Notes: generated from the letters alone by a model not told the origin. DNA of 61,928 nucleotides from Anaerolineae bacterium (GCA_029907105.1 JARYMM010000019.1:1-61928), one strand, 5' to 3'; positions 28,740 to 37,162 are shown, numbered from the stretch's first letter. A program made the numbers and translations.

Positions 28740-29210
28740 TCACTTTCTCTTCGCCGCCAACTTCACCGCATCCACGATGTGCTGGTAGCCGGTGCAGCGG
28801 CAGAGGTTTCCGGAGATGGCCTCGCGGATCTCCTCTTCGGTGGGATCAGGGTTCTGCTCCAGGAAGGGCACCAGGCTCATCAAAAAGCCTGGAGTGCAGA
28901 AGCCGCATTGCACGGCGTGCGACTCCCAGAACGCTTCCTGAAGGGGGTGCAGGTTGTCTGGTGTGCCCAATGCCTCCACGGTGGTGATCTTGTGTCCGTT
29001 GGCCTGTACGGCGAACATCAGACAGGATCGGACCGGCTCGCCATCGAACAGAACCGTACACGCGCCGCACACGCCGTGCTCGCAGCCAACGTGGGTGCCG
29101 GTCAGCCCCAGGTCATGGCGCAGGAAATCGCTCAGCAGCAGGCGTGGCTCAACCGTGCGCTCGTATGGCGTGTCATTGACGGTGACGGTTATGGTATGTA
29201 AGTTGTTCAT
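28740..29210 (-). CDS. Molybdenum hydroxylase [2Fe-2S] subunit (CoxS-like)
   Basis: 156 residues carrying two [2Fe-2S] clusters that pass electrons from the Mo site to FAD. The plant-type ferredoxin cluster ligands are C43, C48, C51 and C63 (GCEHGVCGACTVLFDG...SC), and the second cluster has C102, C105, C137, C139 (QCGFCTPGF and GNLCRCTGY). Length is normal. ATG at 29210 follows GAGGAGAG. Confidence 0.95.
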   Translation of the reverse strand: MNNLHTITVTVNDTPYERTVEPRLLLSDFLRHDLGLTGTHVGCEHGVCGACTVLFDGEPVRSCLMFAVQANGHKITTVEALGTPDNLHPLQEAFWESHAVQCGFCTPGFLMSLVPFLEQNPDPTEEEIREAISGNLCRCTGYQHIVDAVKLAAKRK

Positions 29211-29282
29211 AGTACTCTCCTCAAGGGTAGTAGATTGGTAGATTGGTAAACTGGTACATTGGTGGGTAGACTGGTCACCGAT

Positions 29283-30182
29283 CTACCAGTTTCCCGATTT
29301 ACCAGTTTCCCGAGCTTTGGCCCGCTCAAACGCCTGCGTTAACACCCGGCGGGCCAGGACGCCAGCCAGGTGTCGCCGGTATTCGGCCGAGGCGTGGATG
29401 TCGCTGCCGGGGTCAATTTCATCGCGGGCGGCTTTCTCGGCTGCCGCCTGGATTAGCTCTGGACTAGGGGCATGGCCCTTGAGCATCTCCGCGGCCTGAT
29501 GGGCAATCACAGGTCTATCGCCTGCACTCAGAAATACCATGCGTGCTTGCTCGCATTGACCCCTGTCGTTCAGCGTTACCACAACAGCCACGCCGGCGAT
29601 GCAGAAGTCGTGGTGGCGGCGGGTGATCTGCTGGAATGCCCACCCGCTGCGCGGCGGCATGGGCGGCAGGGCGACCTCCACCAGCAACTCTTCGGGCTCC
29701 AGGGCGGTGGTGAACAGCCCCACGAAAAACTCGTCGGCGGGGACCCAGCGTTCGGCAGCCTGGCTGCGCAGCCGAAAGCGCCCGTTCAGCGCGATGTTGA
29801 CCGCCACCAGCTCAGCCGACGGGTCGGCATGGGCCAGGCTGCCGCCAAAGGTGCCGCGCGTGCGGATCTGCGGGTAGGCAATTTGGGGCATCACCTCGTG
29901 GACCAGCGGGGCTCGCTCGGCGACCAGCGGGTCGTGCTCCACCTGTCTCTGGCGGGTCATCGCTCCGATGAGCAGGCCGCCGTCGTCGGGACGGATGTAG
30001 AACAACTCGGAGATGTTGTTCAGGTCAACGATCACCGACGGCCGAGCCAGGCGGAAGTTCAGCAGGGGAATCAGGCTCTGCCCACCGGCCAGGGGCTTGG
30101 CCTCGTAGCCATGCTCGGCCAGGTGGGCCAGGGCTTCATCCACGGTGACAGGTGCATAGTATTTGAAAGGGGCTGGTTTCAT
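29283..30182 (-). CDS. Molybdenum hydroxylase FAD subunit (CoxM-like)
   Basis: 299 residues, FAD_binding_5 plus CO_deh_flav_C domains. The FAD motif AGGQSLIPLLNFRLARP lies near residue 33, and TRGTFGGSLAHADPSAELVAV near 110-130 is the second FAD loop. C-terminal domain ends at the ARRVLTQAFERAKA helix. It passes electrons to the quinone pool or another acceptor. ATG at 30182 is preferred to an ATG two codons upstream by spacing from GAGGAG. Confidence 0.93.
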   Translation of the reverse strand: MKPAPFKYYAPVTVDEALAHLAEHGYEAKPLAGGQSLIPLLNFRLARPSVIVDLNNISELFYIRPDDGGLLIGAMTRQRQVEHDPLVAERAPLVHEVMPQIAYPQIRTRGTFGGSLAHADPSAELVAVNIALNGRFRLRSQAAERWVPADEFFVGLFTTALEPEELLVEVALPPMPPRSGWAFQQITRRHHDFCIAGVAVVVTLNDRGQCEQARMVFLSAGDRPVIAHQAAEMLKGHAPSPELIQAAAEKAARDEIDPGSDIHASAEYRRHLAGVLARRVLTQAFERAKARETGKSGNW

Positions 30183-30205
30183 GATCATCTCCTCTTTTCA
30201 GATGT

Positions 30206-30709
30206 TCACTGAGGCAATCGCTCGTACCAGAAGGGGGAGGGCTTGCTTTTCCCTCCCATCCACAGTTGATAGGTGAGCTGCATATGGCCCAGGTGCAGGG
30301 CCGTGTGATCTATCACGTGCAGGAGGGCCCAGCGGACAGGTACGGTGTGGCCTCTCACCTCTCGCCCACCGTCCAGATCGGCCGGGCTCAAGTTGGCCAG
30401 CACCTGGCGTGTTTCCGTCCCCGTTTGCTCGAGGAGCCGGATCAACTCAGAGGCGTCGCAGACGCGGATAGCGAATTCCGCATCGCGATCGCGCGTGGCG
30501 GGCCGCCCGCCGATCACCTCGCCGATCCAGAAATGCTCCGCACCGGCAATGTGAGTGGCCAAGACGGCCAGCGAGTTGGTGGCATGCTCCCCAACGCTTT
30601 CAAGGGGACGCCAGTTCAGCGCCTCGGCGGGCAGGTCGGCGATCAGATCACGGACTTGCCGGCGCAGGTCCTCGATGCGTTGCAGGTAGTTGTCCAGCTC
30701 GGAGAGCAT
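30206..30709 (-). CDS. DinB/DfsB family protein
   Basis: About 167 residues, four-helix DinB-like fold with the three His of a metal site: EHATNSLAVLATHIAGAEHFWIGEV supplies one region and HVIDHTALHLGHMQL supplies the other. Members are often metal-dependent thiol transferases using mycothiol or bacillithiol, or of unknown role. It lies between the cyclase gene (12 bases upstream in transcription) and coxM, so is probably co-transcribed. The start at 30709 avoids a large overlap with the cyclase gene. Substrate unknown. Confidence 0.8.
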   Translation of the reverse strand: MLSELDNYLQRIEDLRRQVRDLIADLPAEALNWRPLESVGEHATNSLAVLATHIAGAEHFWIGEVIGGRPATRDRDAEFAIRVCDASELIRLLEQTGTETRQVLANLSPADLDGGREVRGHTVPVRWALLHVIDHTALHLGHMQLTYQLWMGGKSKPSPFWYERLPQ

Positions 30710-30720
30710 CTGGCCCTGGT

Positions 30721-32391
30721 CTATCCCTCTTTGAACGCCACGAACCGCCCCCACATGGAGGCGCATTCCATGCCCTTTTGCAGATAGCAGCCGATGTAAT
30801 AGCGGCCGCTGGGGGCGGTGGCGATGTCCTGGCCCAGGTTCTCGGCGTGGACGATCTTCTTGGGGAAGAGGTTAAGGTGCATGTCCTGGTAGTACTGATC
30901 CAGCGGATACATCTCGTCCCAGTCCTTGCCAAAGGTCTCCTTCAGCTTGCGGTTGGCCTCCTCAAAGGTCTTGGGATGCCAGATGCGCTGGATGGTGTTC
31001 ATGGGATGGTCGGCGCTCACCGCATCCACGCCGATCCACTTGATTTTCTTGTCCACGCACCACTGGGCGAAGTCGGGTGAAGGCCCCGGGTGCTTGATCA
31101 TGTAGCGGAACTCGTCGGAGTCGGGGCTGTTCCAGCCGTACTTGTGCCAGCCGGTCTTGATGATGAGGATATCTCCCTGGCGAATTTCGACAACATCCTC
31201 GATCATCTGGGGGGTGTAAACGCTGGCGTCGCTGACCCTGTCGGAGATGTCGGCGATGACGCCGGGGCCGACCCATTCCTCCAGCGGCACCTGGCCGATG
31301 GTGCGGCCGGCTGGCCAGAAGTGCTTCTCGCCGTCCATGTGCGTGGCCAGGTGGAAGCTGGCCGTGCAGATGGAGCTGTTGCGGCCCAGACCGAAGTACT
31401 GGCCGCCCACCCGCTTGATATACTTCACGCTCAAGGGTTCATAGTTGGCCCACTGGGGGGTTTGCACGCTGAAGGGGAGCGTCATGTCTATCATCTGCGC
31501 CGAGTCCATGATCTGGAAGAACTCTTCCTGGCTCATCCCATCGGGCGGCTGCAGGGCGCAGACCCGCGACCAGGCGCTTTCCACCTCCATGAAGGGGATA
31601 GGCATGATCATGATCCAGGCCCGCCGGTTGTTCAGTTTGTCAATATCGCCCACGATGGATTCGGCCAGGAGCAGGTGAGCCTTGGGCACGGTGCTGTGGG
31701 TCAGTTGGTAGTACTCGTCCGGCGGAAACATCTCGTCCCACGTCTTGCCGTATTCCGCCACCAGCTTTGCCTCAGCCTTCTTGAACTCATTGGCGTGCAT
31801 GTAGCGGATGTTGGTGTTCATGGGGTGCTCGGCGCAGCCACAGTCCACGCCGATGACCTTGAGCTGCATGTCCATGGCCCAGCGGAAGAAGTCCATGGAC
31901 GGCCCAGGGTGACGCACCAGGAAGCCGAACTCTTTGGACTCCACCCCGCCCTGGGCGCGCGGGTTGTAGACATCCGGCAGGTCCCAGGAATAGCGGTGGT
32001 AGCCGGTGTTGATGATCAGGATGTCGCCCTTCTTGACCGTGGCCCGGCGGGTGATCATCTCCGGCGTGTAGATGGCGTAGTCGGACATCAGGTCGGAGAT
32101 ATCCACCACCACGCCCTGTCCGCAGAGGTCGCTGAGCGGGATATCGGCGATGGCCCTGGCCCCCGAATGGAAGGCCCGTTCGCCCACCAGGTGCGTGCCC
32201 ACGCTGTTGCTCCAGCGGATGAGCTGCCCGTTGGCCCCTGGCCCGCCACCGTAGGCGCCGGTGACCCGCTTGAAGAAATGGATCTCCAGGGCCTTGTCGC
32301 CGGGAAATGGCGGCGTGAAAATGCTGCAGCCCTGGGTCAGGTCGTACAGTTTGGCGGTGGCCATGATGTTGATGAATTGATCTCGTTCCAT
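30721..32391 (-). CDS. Tandem cyclase-family hydrolase (two fused domains)
   Basis: 556 residues, two cyclase (kynurenine formamidase/isatin hydrolase superfamily) domains of about 270 residues each. These enzymes use a metal bound by the HxGTHxDxPxHF motif to open rings or split amides. Domain 2 keeps much of it as HLATHMDGEKHF (347-358). Domain 1 reads NSVGTHLVGERAFH (62-75): the first His and the Asp are gone, so it is probably inactive or structural. Each domain keeps a late GVD-x-G/A...HPMNT segment. ATG follows AAGGAAGGAAGGC. In the operon it would act after the Mo hydroxylase; substrate unknown. Confidence 0.85.
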   Translation of the reverse strand: MERDQFINIMATAKLYDLTQGCSIFTPPFPGDKALEIHFFKRVTGAYGGGPGANGQLIRWSNSVGTHLVGERAFHSGARAIADIPLSDLCGQGVVVDISDLMSDYAIYTPEMITRRATVKKGDILIINTGYHRYSWDLPDVYNPRAQGGVESKEFGFLVRHPGPSMDFFRWAMDMQLKVIGVDCGCAEHPMNTNIRYMHANEFKKAEAKLVAEYGKTWDEMFPPDEYYQLTHSTVPKAHLLLAESIVGDIDKLNNRRAWIMIMPIPFMEVESAWSRVCALQPPDGMSQEEFFQIMDSAQMIDMTLPFSVQTPQWANYEPLSVKYIKRVGGQYFGLGRNSSICTASFHLATHMDGEKHFWPAGRTIGQVPLEEWVGPGVIADISDRVSDASVYTPQMIEDVVEIRQGDILIIKTGWHKYGWNSPDSDEFRYMIKHPGPSPDFAQWCVDKKIKWIGVDAVSADHPMNTIQRIWHPKTFEEANRKLKETFGKDWDEMYPLDQYYQDMHLNLFPKKIVHAENLGQDIATAPSGRYYIGCYLQKGMECASMWGRFVAFKEG

Positions 32392-32456
32392 TGCCTTCCT
32401 TCCTTTCGTGTTGTTTGGAGGTTAGAGGTTGGAGGTTGGAGGTTAGAGGTTAGAGG

Positions 32457-32534
32457 TTAGAGTTTTCGCCAGGTCCGTATCAGCCTGTTGAGTTGTTTGG
32501 CTATGACAACGTACTCCTCGATGTAAGGCTGGCA
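32457..32534 (-). pseudogene. Remnant of a four-helix bundle gene end
   Basis: Between the cyclase and DUF1116 genes a short frame reads PYIEEYVVIAKQLNRLIRTW plus RKL and a stop. This looks like the last helix of a four-helix bundle protein, like the intact one at 28186, and is bordered by GGTTAGA word repeats (32417-32460). Call is by resemblance only. Confidence 0.4.
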
Positions 32535-32553
32535 GGTGTCCAACCTCCAACTT

Positions 32554-33795
32554 CTATATCCTATACTGCTCGGCGAAGGCGATCAGCGCTTCCTCAAACA
32601 TCGCCATCGGCGGCCTCACCAACCCGGCGCCGATCTGGCCGACGCCGGCATCTTTGTGGGCGATGCCGGTATTGACGCGCGGGGTGATGCCCTTCTCCAC
32701 CACCTTGCGGATGTCAATGCCGGTGGGTGTGCCACGGAAATCGAGCGCGGGGATGGTGAAGTACTTGTGCTCGGCGGTGGTGATCTCGTACATCTCCAGG
32801 GTGGTGTTGATAGCATCCTTAGGCGTGCCACTGACGAAGGTGACGATGGCCGGCGCGGCGGCCATGGCGAAGCCGCCGATGCCTGCCGTCTCGGTGATGG
32901 TGCTGTCGCCGATGTCGCCGCTGGCGTCCTCGGCGGTGAAGCCGGGAAAGTAGAGGCCCTTTGGCGTGGCTACCGGTGCCGTGAACCAGCGGTCACCCAA
33001 CCCGCTGACACGAATGCCGAAGTCGGTGCCGTTGCGGGCCATAGTGGTGACGATGGTGCTGCCTTCCACGCCGTGGGCGGCGTCGGCCATGGCCTTACAG
33101 GCGGCCATCACCGGGTTGAGCACGCTGAGGGCGTTGTCGCCCAGGAACTTGAGCACGTCGGCGGCGACGCCGGGGTTAGGGGCCACCTTGGCGATGAATG
33201 GTGCCAGCCTGGCCGTATACAGGATGGAGCCGGCCTTGTTGCGGTTGTGTCCCTCATCGCCCATCTGCAGCGCTTCGGCCAGCAGGGCACGGATGTCCAG
33301 GCCGCCGCTGGCCTCGATGGCGTCGGCCAGCACAGGGGCCATCACTTCTTCCATCCAGTGCAGCTTGGCCAGCACCTCCTCGCTGTACGCGCCATAGCGC
33401 AGCACCTTGCCGTAGCCCTCGTTCAGGTTAGAGAAGGTTCGGTTGCCGTGGGTCTTGTTCTCCAGGATGTAGACGGACATGGAAGGGCAGATGACGCCGG
33501 CCATGGGGCCGACAGCCTGGTGGTGATGGCAGGGTTCAAGCCGGATCTCGCCCGACCTGACCAGGGCCTCGGCCTCTGCCTCGTTCCTGGCCTTGCCCTC
33601 GAAGATCAAGGCACCGGTGATGGCCCCGCGCATAGGGCCGGAGGCTCGTTCCCACGTAATGGGCGGGCCGGCGTGCAGCAGCAGGTTCTGGTGCATGCCG
33701 GGGATGACGTCGAGGGCCTTCCCCAGTCCCACCAGCACCGGCCGGGCCTCCATCATGCGTTCTACAGCTTCGGCGTTAGCTTGTTCGATGTTCAT
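32554..33795 (-). CDS. DUF1116 protein (YlbE/AllG-like)
   Basis: 413 residues, close to the length of E. coli YlbE. Family features: NAEAVERMMEARPVLVGLGKALDVIPGM at the start, HAGPPITWERASGPMRGAI, EPCHHHQAVGPMAGVICPSMSV, GDEGHNRNKAGS and GIAHKDAGVGQIGAGLV near the end. YlbE has been described as a subunit (AllG) of the oxamate carbamoyltransferase that works with FdrA (AllF) and YlbF (AllH). FdrA is present two genes away; an AllH/DUF2877 gene and carbamate kinase are not seen. ATG follows AAGGAG. Confidence 0.88.
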   Translation of the reverse strand: MNIEQANAEAVERMMEARPVLVGLGKALDVIPGMHQNLLLHAGPPITWERASGPMRGAITGALIFEGKARNEAEAEALVRSGEIRLEPCHHHQAVGPMAGVICPSMSVYILENKTHGNRTFSNLNEGYGKVLRYGAYSEEVLAKLHWMEEVMAPVLADAIEASGGLDIRALLAEALQMGDEGHNRNKAGSILYTARLAPFIAKVAPNPGVAADVLKFLGDNALSVLNPVMAACKAMADAAHGVEGSTIVTTMARNGTDFGIRVSGLGDRWFTAPVATPKGLYFPGFTAEDASGDIGDSTITETAGIGGFAMAAAPAIVTFVSGTPKDAINTTLEMYEITTAEHKYFTIPALDFRGTPTGIDIRKVVEKGITPRVNTGIAHKDAGVGQIGAGLVRPPMAMFEEALIAFAEQYRI

Positions 33796-33907
33796 GGGGG
33801 ATTCTCCTTACGTAATTGTGAATTGCTGTCTCTTGACCACGTATGCTGCTGGAAGTGCTCCAAAACCCACAGACATGCCAGCTTGATCGCTCCAAGCTCA
33901 TTAATGA

Positions 33908-33935
33908 GGCTTTTTCAAGCCCTTACCTGCCCTTT
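33908..33935. repeat. 28-bp repeat, second copy
   Basis: The bases beginning GGCTTTTTCAAGCCC and ending CTGCCCTTT are identical to 23170-23197. Here only one arm of the larger palindrome is present. The rest of 33796-33955 has no visible gene. Confidence 0.7.
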
Positions 33936-33955
33936 GTCCTTTACCTCCCGGATCT

Positions 33956-34846
33956 CTAATCCATTTGCGCCATGCGCTCCCCAATCTCGAAGCGGGAGCG
34001 AGCCTCTTTGAGGATCCCTTCGTACAGCGCCAGATTGCGATCCGCCAGGTGGTCGAAGGTCTGCGGGTTCTTGCTGCCCCAGGTCACGTAACGCAGCGGG
34101 TCGGGGTCGAGTTTGGCAGAGACAATCTCTTCGCCGCCGCGGGCCTGGGCCAGCCGCCAGGCAATGGGGTTGACGATCATGCTATGGCCGAAGTAGTAGC
34201 TGCCCACGGCATCCGGCCCCACGGCGTTGGTGGCCACCACGTAGACATGGTTGTCGTAAGCGCGGGCGGCGTTGGTGAGATGCCAGATGTCGAAGCTACG
34301 CAGCAGGGCCGAGGGGCGCACGATGATCTCGGCACCCTGCACCGCCAGGAGGCGGGAGAGCTCCGGGAAGTCACCATCGTAGCAGATGATCATGCCGATG
34401 CTGCCCAGCGCCGTCTCGTACACCTCGGCGTGCTGGCCTGCGGTCACCCAGCCGCCGCAATCGCGCCGCTCCAGCGGGAAGGGGTGCGTCTTATCGTAGA
34501 CGCCAATGATCTCCCCGTCGGGGCTGATGAGCATGGCCGAGTTGTAGACCACGCCGCGCCGCGGCCCGCGACGATAAGAGGGCCAGACCACATACACGCC
34601 CAGCGCTCTGGTGGCAGCCTGCATGTCGTCTGTGATGCGGCTGGGGACCTCGTCCACCAGGTCCCACAGCTCTTCGGCGCTCAAGCCGGTCACGAAGCCA
34701 GTAGTCACCGTCTCTGGAAAAACAACCAACTCGGCCTGGTGCTCCTGGACGGCCTTTTCCAGCCAGGCGATGGCCTTTTCAACGTTAGCCTGCACGTCGT
34801 TGGGCGTGATAGCGATTTGCACGCAAGCAGCGGTGAATTCTTTCAT
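33956..34846 (-). CDS. Nitrilase-superfamily (carbon-nitrogen hydrolase) protein
   Basis: 296 residues with the Glu-Lys-Cys triad: E45 in LVVFPETVTTGF, K119 in GVYDKTHPF and C155 in GMIICYDGDFPE. The family cleaves amides, N-carbamoyl groups or nitriles; beta-ureidopropionase and N-carbamoyl amino acid amidohydrolases are relatives. Between FdrA and DUF1116 in the operon, an N-carbamoyl or amide substrate is likely, though none is proven. ATG at 34846. Confidence 0.9.
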   Translation of the reverse strand: MKEFTAACVQIAITPNDVQANVEKAIAWLEKAVQEHQAELVVFPETVTTGFVTGLSAEELWDLVDEVPSRITDDMQAATRALGVYVVWPSYRRGPRRGVVYNSAMLISPDGEIIGVYDKTHPFPLERRDCGGWVTAGQHAEVYETALGSIGMIICYDGDFPELSRLLAVQGAEIIVRPSALLRSFDIWHLTNAARAYDNHVYVVATNAVGPDAVGSYYFGHSMIVNPIAWRLAQARGGEEIVSAKLDPDPLRYVTWGSKNPQTFDHLADRNLALYEGILKEARSRFEIGERMAQMD

Positions 34847-34922
34847 TGAAGAACGCCTTTCTGTTACTTGATGAAGGACGAATGACGAAGGACGAACGTC
34901 TTTCGTCCTTCGCCTTTTGTCC

Positions 34923-36647
34923 CTACCCCCTCATCCGCTCCAGGAGTGCCGCCAACCGTTCGTCCCCGCCGGCCGGCGGCCGCCAATCCACCTGGACGAC
35001 CGGCGCCCCCTGAGCTCTCAAACTCTCGGTGAAGGATTCCAGGCCGACGTTGATGGCCGCAAATGGCCGGTGTAACACGGAAAGGTCCACGCTCTTCGGC
35101 CTTTGTCCTTCGTCCTTCGTCTCGCCGGAGCGAAGCAGGCGGCCCACCGCGCGCACGGCAGCTTCGTTGCTGGTCTCCACCCGCGCTCCGGCGGCTTCGA
35201 GTTGCCGTATCTGGGCCTCCAGGCCCTGCGGGTCTTCATCAGTGCCGACGACAACGGCCACCACCTCCAGGTGACGTCCGGCCTGTTCTGCCCTGGCCCG
35301 TGCCTCGGCGATGGCGGGAGCCAGCTCGCCCGCCGGGTCGGGGTGCGCGCCATAGCCCAGCACCACGTCCAGCAGGATCACGGCCACCTCCGGATCGTCA
35401 GCCTCTTGCTGCAAGCGGCGGATGCGCAGGTCATTGTCCAGCATGGGGTGCAGCCGGCCAACGGTGAACTCGTCCTCGCCCAGGTCCACGATGGTGTGCT
35501 CCTGGCTGAGCAGCGAGTTGGCCAAACGGTACTGCTTGTCCAGCGGCACGTTGGAATAGACGCCGGGCAGGTAGTCTTGCAGGATGTGCAGGGCTTCGTA
35601 GGCCAGCGTGCCGCCGGAGAACAGCCCGCGCAGATAACGCTGCCCCGGCGCGAAAGGGCTCGATTTCGTCCTTCGTCCTTCGTCCTCCGTCCTTCGTCCT
35701 TCGTCCTTCGTCAAACTCACCGCCAGCTCCGCCGCCTCGTCCAGAGTGCTGGCGAAGTGGAGATTGTCCACCTGGCGGGCGGAAGGGCGGTAGCCGATAA
35801 AATCCACGACTACCGGCTTGGCCGCCGAACGGGCAGCGCGCAGCAGACCATCAGCAACGGCAGGCGCTGGCGGCTTGGAGACGAGCACGATGACCTGCGT
35901 GTCGGGGTCACGGCTGAGGAGGTCGAGGCCCTGGCGGGCGGCCACAGCGCCCACGGCCTGAGAGAGATCGCGGCTGCCGGTGCCGAGGGCGTGGGTGACG
36001 CCGCTCCCCAAGCGGTGGATGCGAGAAGTGACCGCCTGCAATCCTGTGCCGGCGGCGGCGACCACGCCGATCGGCCCCCGGCGCACCCTGTTGGCGAAGC
36101 CCAGGCCCACGCCATTGACGATGGCCGTCCCGCAATCCGGTCCCATGATCAGCAGGCCCTTCTCGGCGGCGGTGCGCTTGAGGGCCATCTCATCGTCCAG
36201 GGAGACGTTGTCGCTGTAAAGGAAGACGTGCCTGTCCAGGCGCAGCGCCTGGCGGGCCACGCCGGCGGCGTAGCGGCCCGGCACGGAGACGAGCACCCAG
36301 TGAGCCTCGGGCAGCGTCTGGACGGCGGTTTCCAGGCTCTGGGGGCGGTACTCCTGTTCGAGGCTCACCCGGCGGCGGGTGAGGAGTTCGTCTACCTGAG
36401 CCAGGGCGGACTGGGCGGCGGCCTCGTCTGCGGCGCGCACCACGATGAGCAGGTCATCGGCTGCGGTGGCCTGGGCTTCTGGCCTCAGCAGGCCGCTCTG
36501 GGCCAGGATCTCCTTGTTGGCGTCGGTGCCCATCACCACGCCGGCATCGAGGATATTGGGCAGGGCGGCCAGGGAGCGCTGCAAGTGCATGAGCAGCACA
36601 GAGTCGTAGTAGGCACCGGAGCGGATCTCCACTTGAGTTACGGCCAT
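34923..36647 (-). CDS. fdrA: FdrA-like acyl-CoA synthetase/carbamoyltransferase subunit
   Basis: 574 residues, the family length. It resembles the alpha subunit of succinyl-CoA synthetase: GVVMGTDANKEILAQSGL at the start, GPDCGTAIVNGVGLGFAN (CoA-ligase-like loop), GVVAAAGTGLQAVTSRIH, and FSGGTLAYEALHILQ followed by IVDLGEDEFTVGRLHPMLD. E. coli FdrA (AllF) is a subunit of oxamate carbamoyltransferase in allantoin catabolism. Two stretches, DEGRRTEDEGRRTK (35668-35716) and ETKDEGQRPK (35085-35125), are translated TTCGTCCTTCG word repeats between domains. First gene of the operon; promoter at 36775-36803. Confidence 0.9.
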   Translation of the reverse strand: MAVTQVEIRSGAYYDSVLLMHLQRSLAALPNILDAGVVMGTDANKEILAQSGLLRPEAQATAADDLLIVVRAADEAAAQSALAQVDELLTRRRVSLEQEYRPQSLETAVQTLPEAHWVLVSVPGRYAAGVARQALRLDRHVFLYSDNVSLDDEMALKRTAAEKGLLIMGPDCGTAIVNGVGLGFANRVRRGPIGVVAAAGTGLQAVTSRIHRLGSGVTHALGTGSRDLSQAVGAVAARQGLDLLSRDPDTQVIVLVSKPPAPAVADGLLRAARSAAKPVVVDFIGYRPSARQVDNLHFASTLDEAAELAVSLTKDEGRRTEDEGRRTKSSPFAPGQRYLRGLFSGGTLAYEALHILQDYLPGVYSNVPLDKQYRLANSLLSQEHTIVDLGEDEFTVGRLHPMLDNDLRIRRLQQEADDPEVAVILLDVVLGYGAHPDPAGELAPAIAEARARAEQAGRHLEVVAVVVGTDEDPQGLEAQIRQLEAAGARVETSNEAAVRAVGRLLRSGETKDEGQRPKSVDLSVLHRPFAAINVGLESFTESLRAQGAPVVQVDWRPPAGGDERLAALLERMRG

Positions 36648-36694
36648 GTAAACTCCCAGGATTCAGCCAGGCACATTGCAGAACAGCTTGTGAA

Positions 36695-36720
36695 GTAATC
36701 GGTAACAGGCGTAATCGGTA
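36695..36720. promoter_or_regulatory. Direct repeat in the fdrA leader, possible operator
   Basis: GTAATCGGTA occurs at 36695-36704 and again at 36711-36720, 16 bases apart, between the promoter and the fdrA start. It could bind a regulator, or be one of the word repeats of this genome. Confidence 0.3.
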
Positions 36721-36774
36721 GGCATGGTGATGAGGAACACAAGCAGGGTGTCCGCTCTCCCGCGAACGGTGACG

Positions 36775-36803
36775 AGTATACCACAGGCTTGCGGCGCTGT
36801 CAA
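36775..36803 (-). promoter_or_regulatory. Promoter of the fdrA-cox catabolic operon
   Basis: On the minus strand TTGACA (36803-36798), 17 bases, TATACT (36780-36775), TGG before the -10. About 120 nt of leader precede fdrA. Confidence 0.85.
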
Positions 36804-36820
36804 CTGCCATATGCTGCTCC

Positions 36821-37008
36821 GAAAATGTCACCCTGAGCGCAGCGAAGGGTCTCCCACTCATGCAACCAGGAGATTCTTCGCTCCCTTCGCTTTCGCTCAG
36901 GGCAGGCCCCTTCGCTTTCGCTCAGGGCAGGCCCCTTCGCTTTCGCTCAGGGCAGGCCCCTTCGCTTTCGCTCAGGGCAGGCCTTCGGTCGCTCAGAATG
37001 ACATTTTC
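36821..37008. repeat. 188-bp palindromic element with an internal 25-bp tandem repeat
   Basis: Ends are GAAAATGTCA (36821-36830) and its complement TGACATTTTC (36999-37008), with CTGAGCG/CGCTCAG just inside. The middle has four copies of a 25-bp unit containing TTCGCTTTCGCTCAGGGC, starting at 36886, 36911, 36936 and 36961. MITE- or REP-like; no gene. The next 150 bp to the following gene show nothing I can identify. Confidence 0.75.
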
Positions 37009-37162
37009 ATACTTCAGGGTGGCCCGTTGGGCCATGACACTGCCTGGGTATCATCCAGAATCGTGGGAAAGCCAGCCCGCGTTCCTCCACTGGGTCAGCA
37101 GAGCAACCGGAGAATAGATATTCCGCCGACAGCCTCTGTGTTCCCCACTGAATTGCACCCGC

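Noticed and set aside
36821..37008. CRISPR array
   Set aside because: The 25-bp units follow each other without spacers, and no cas gene is near.
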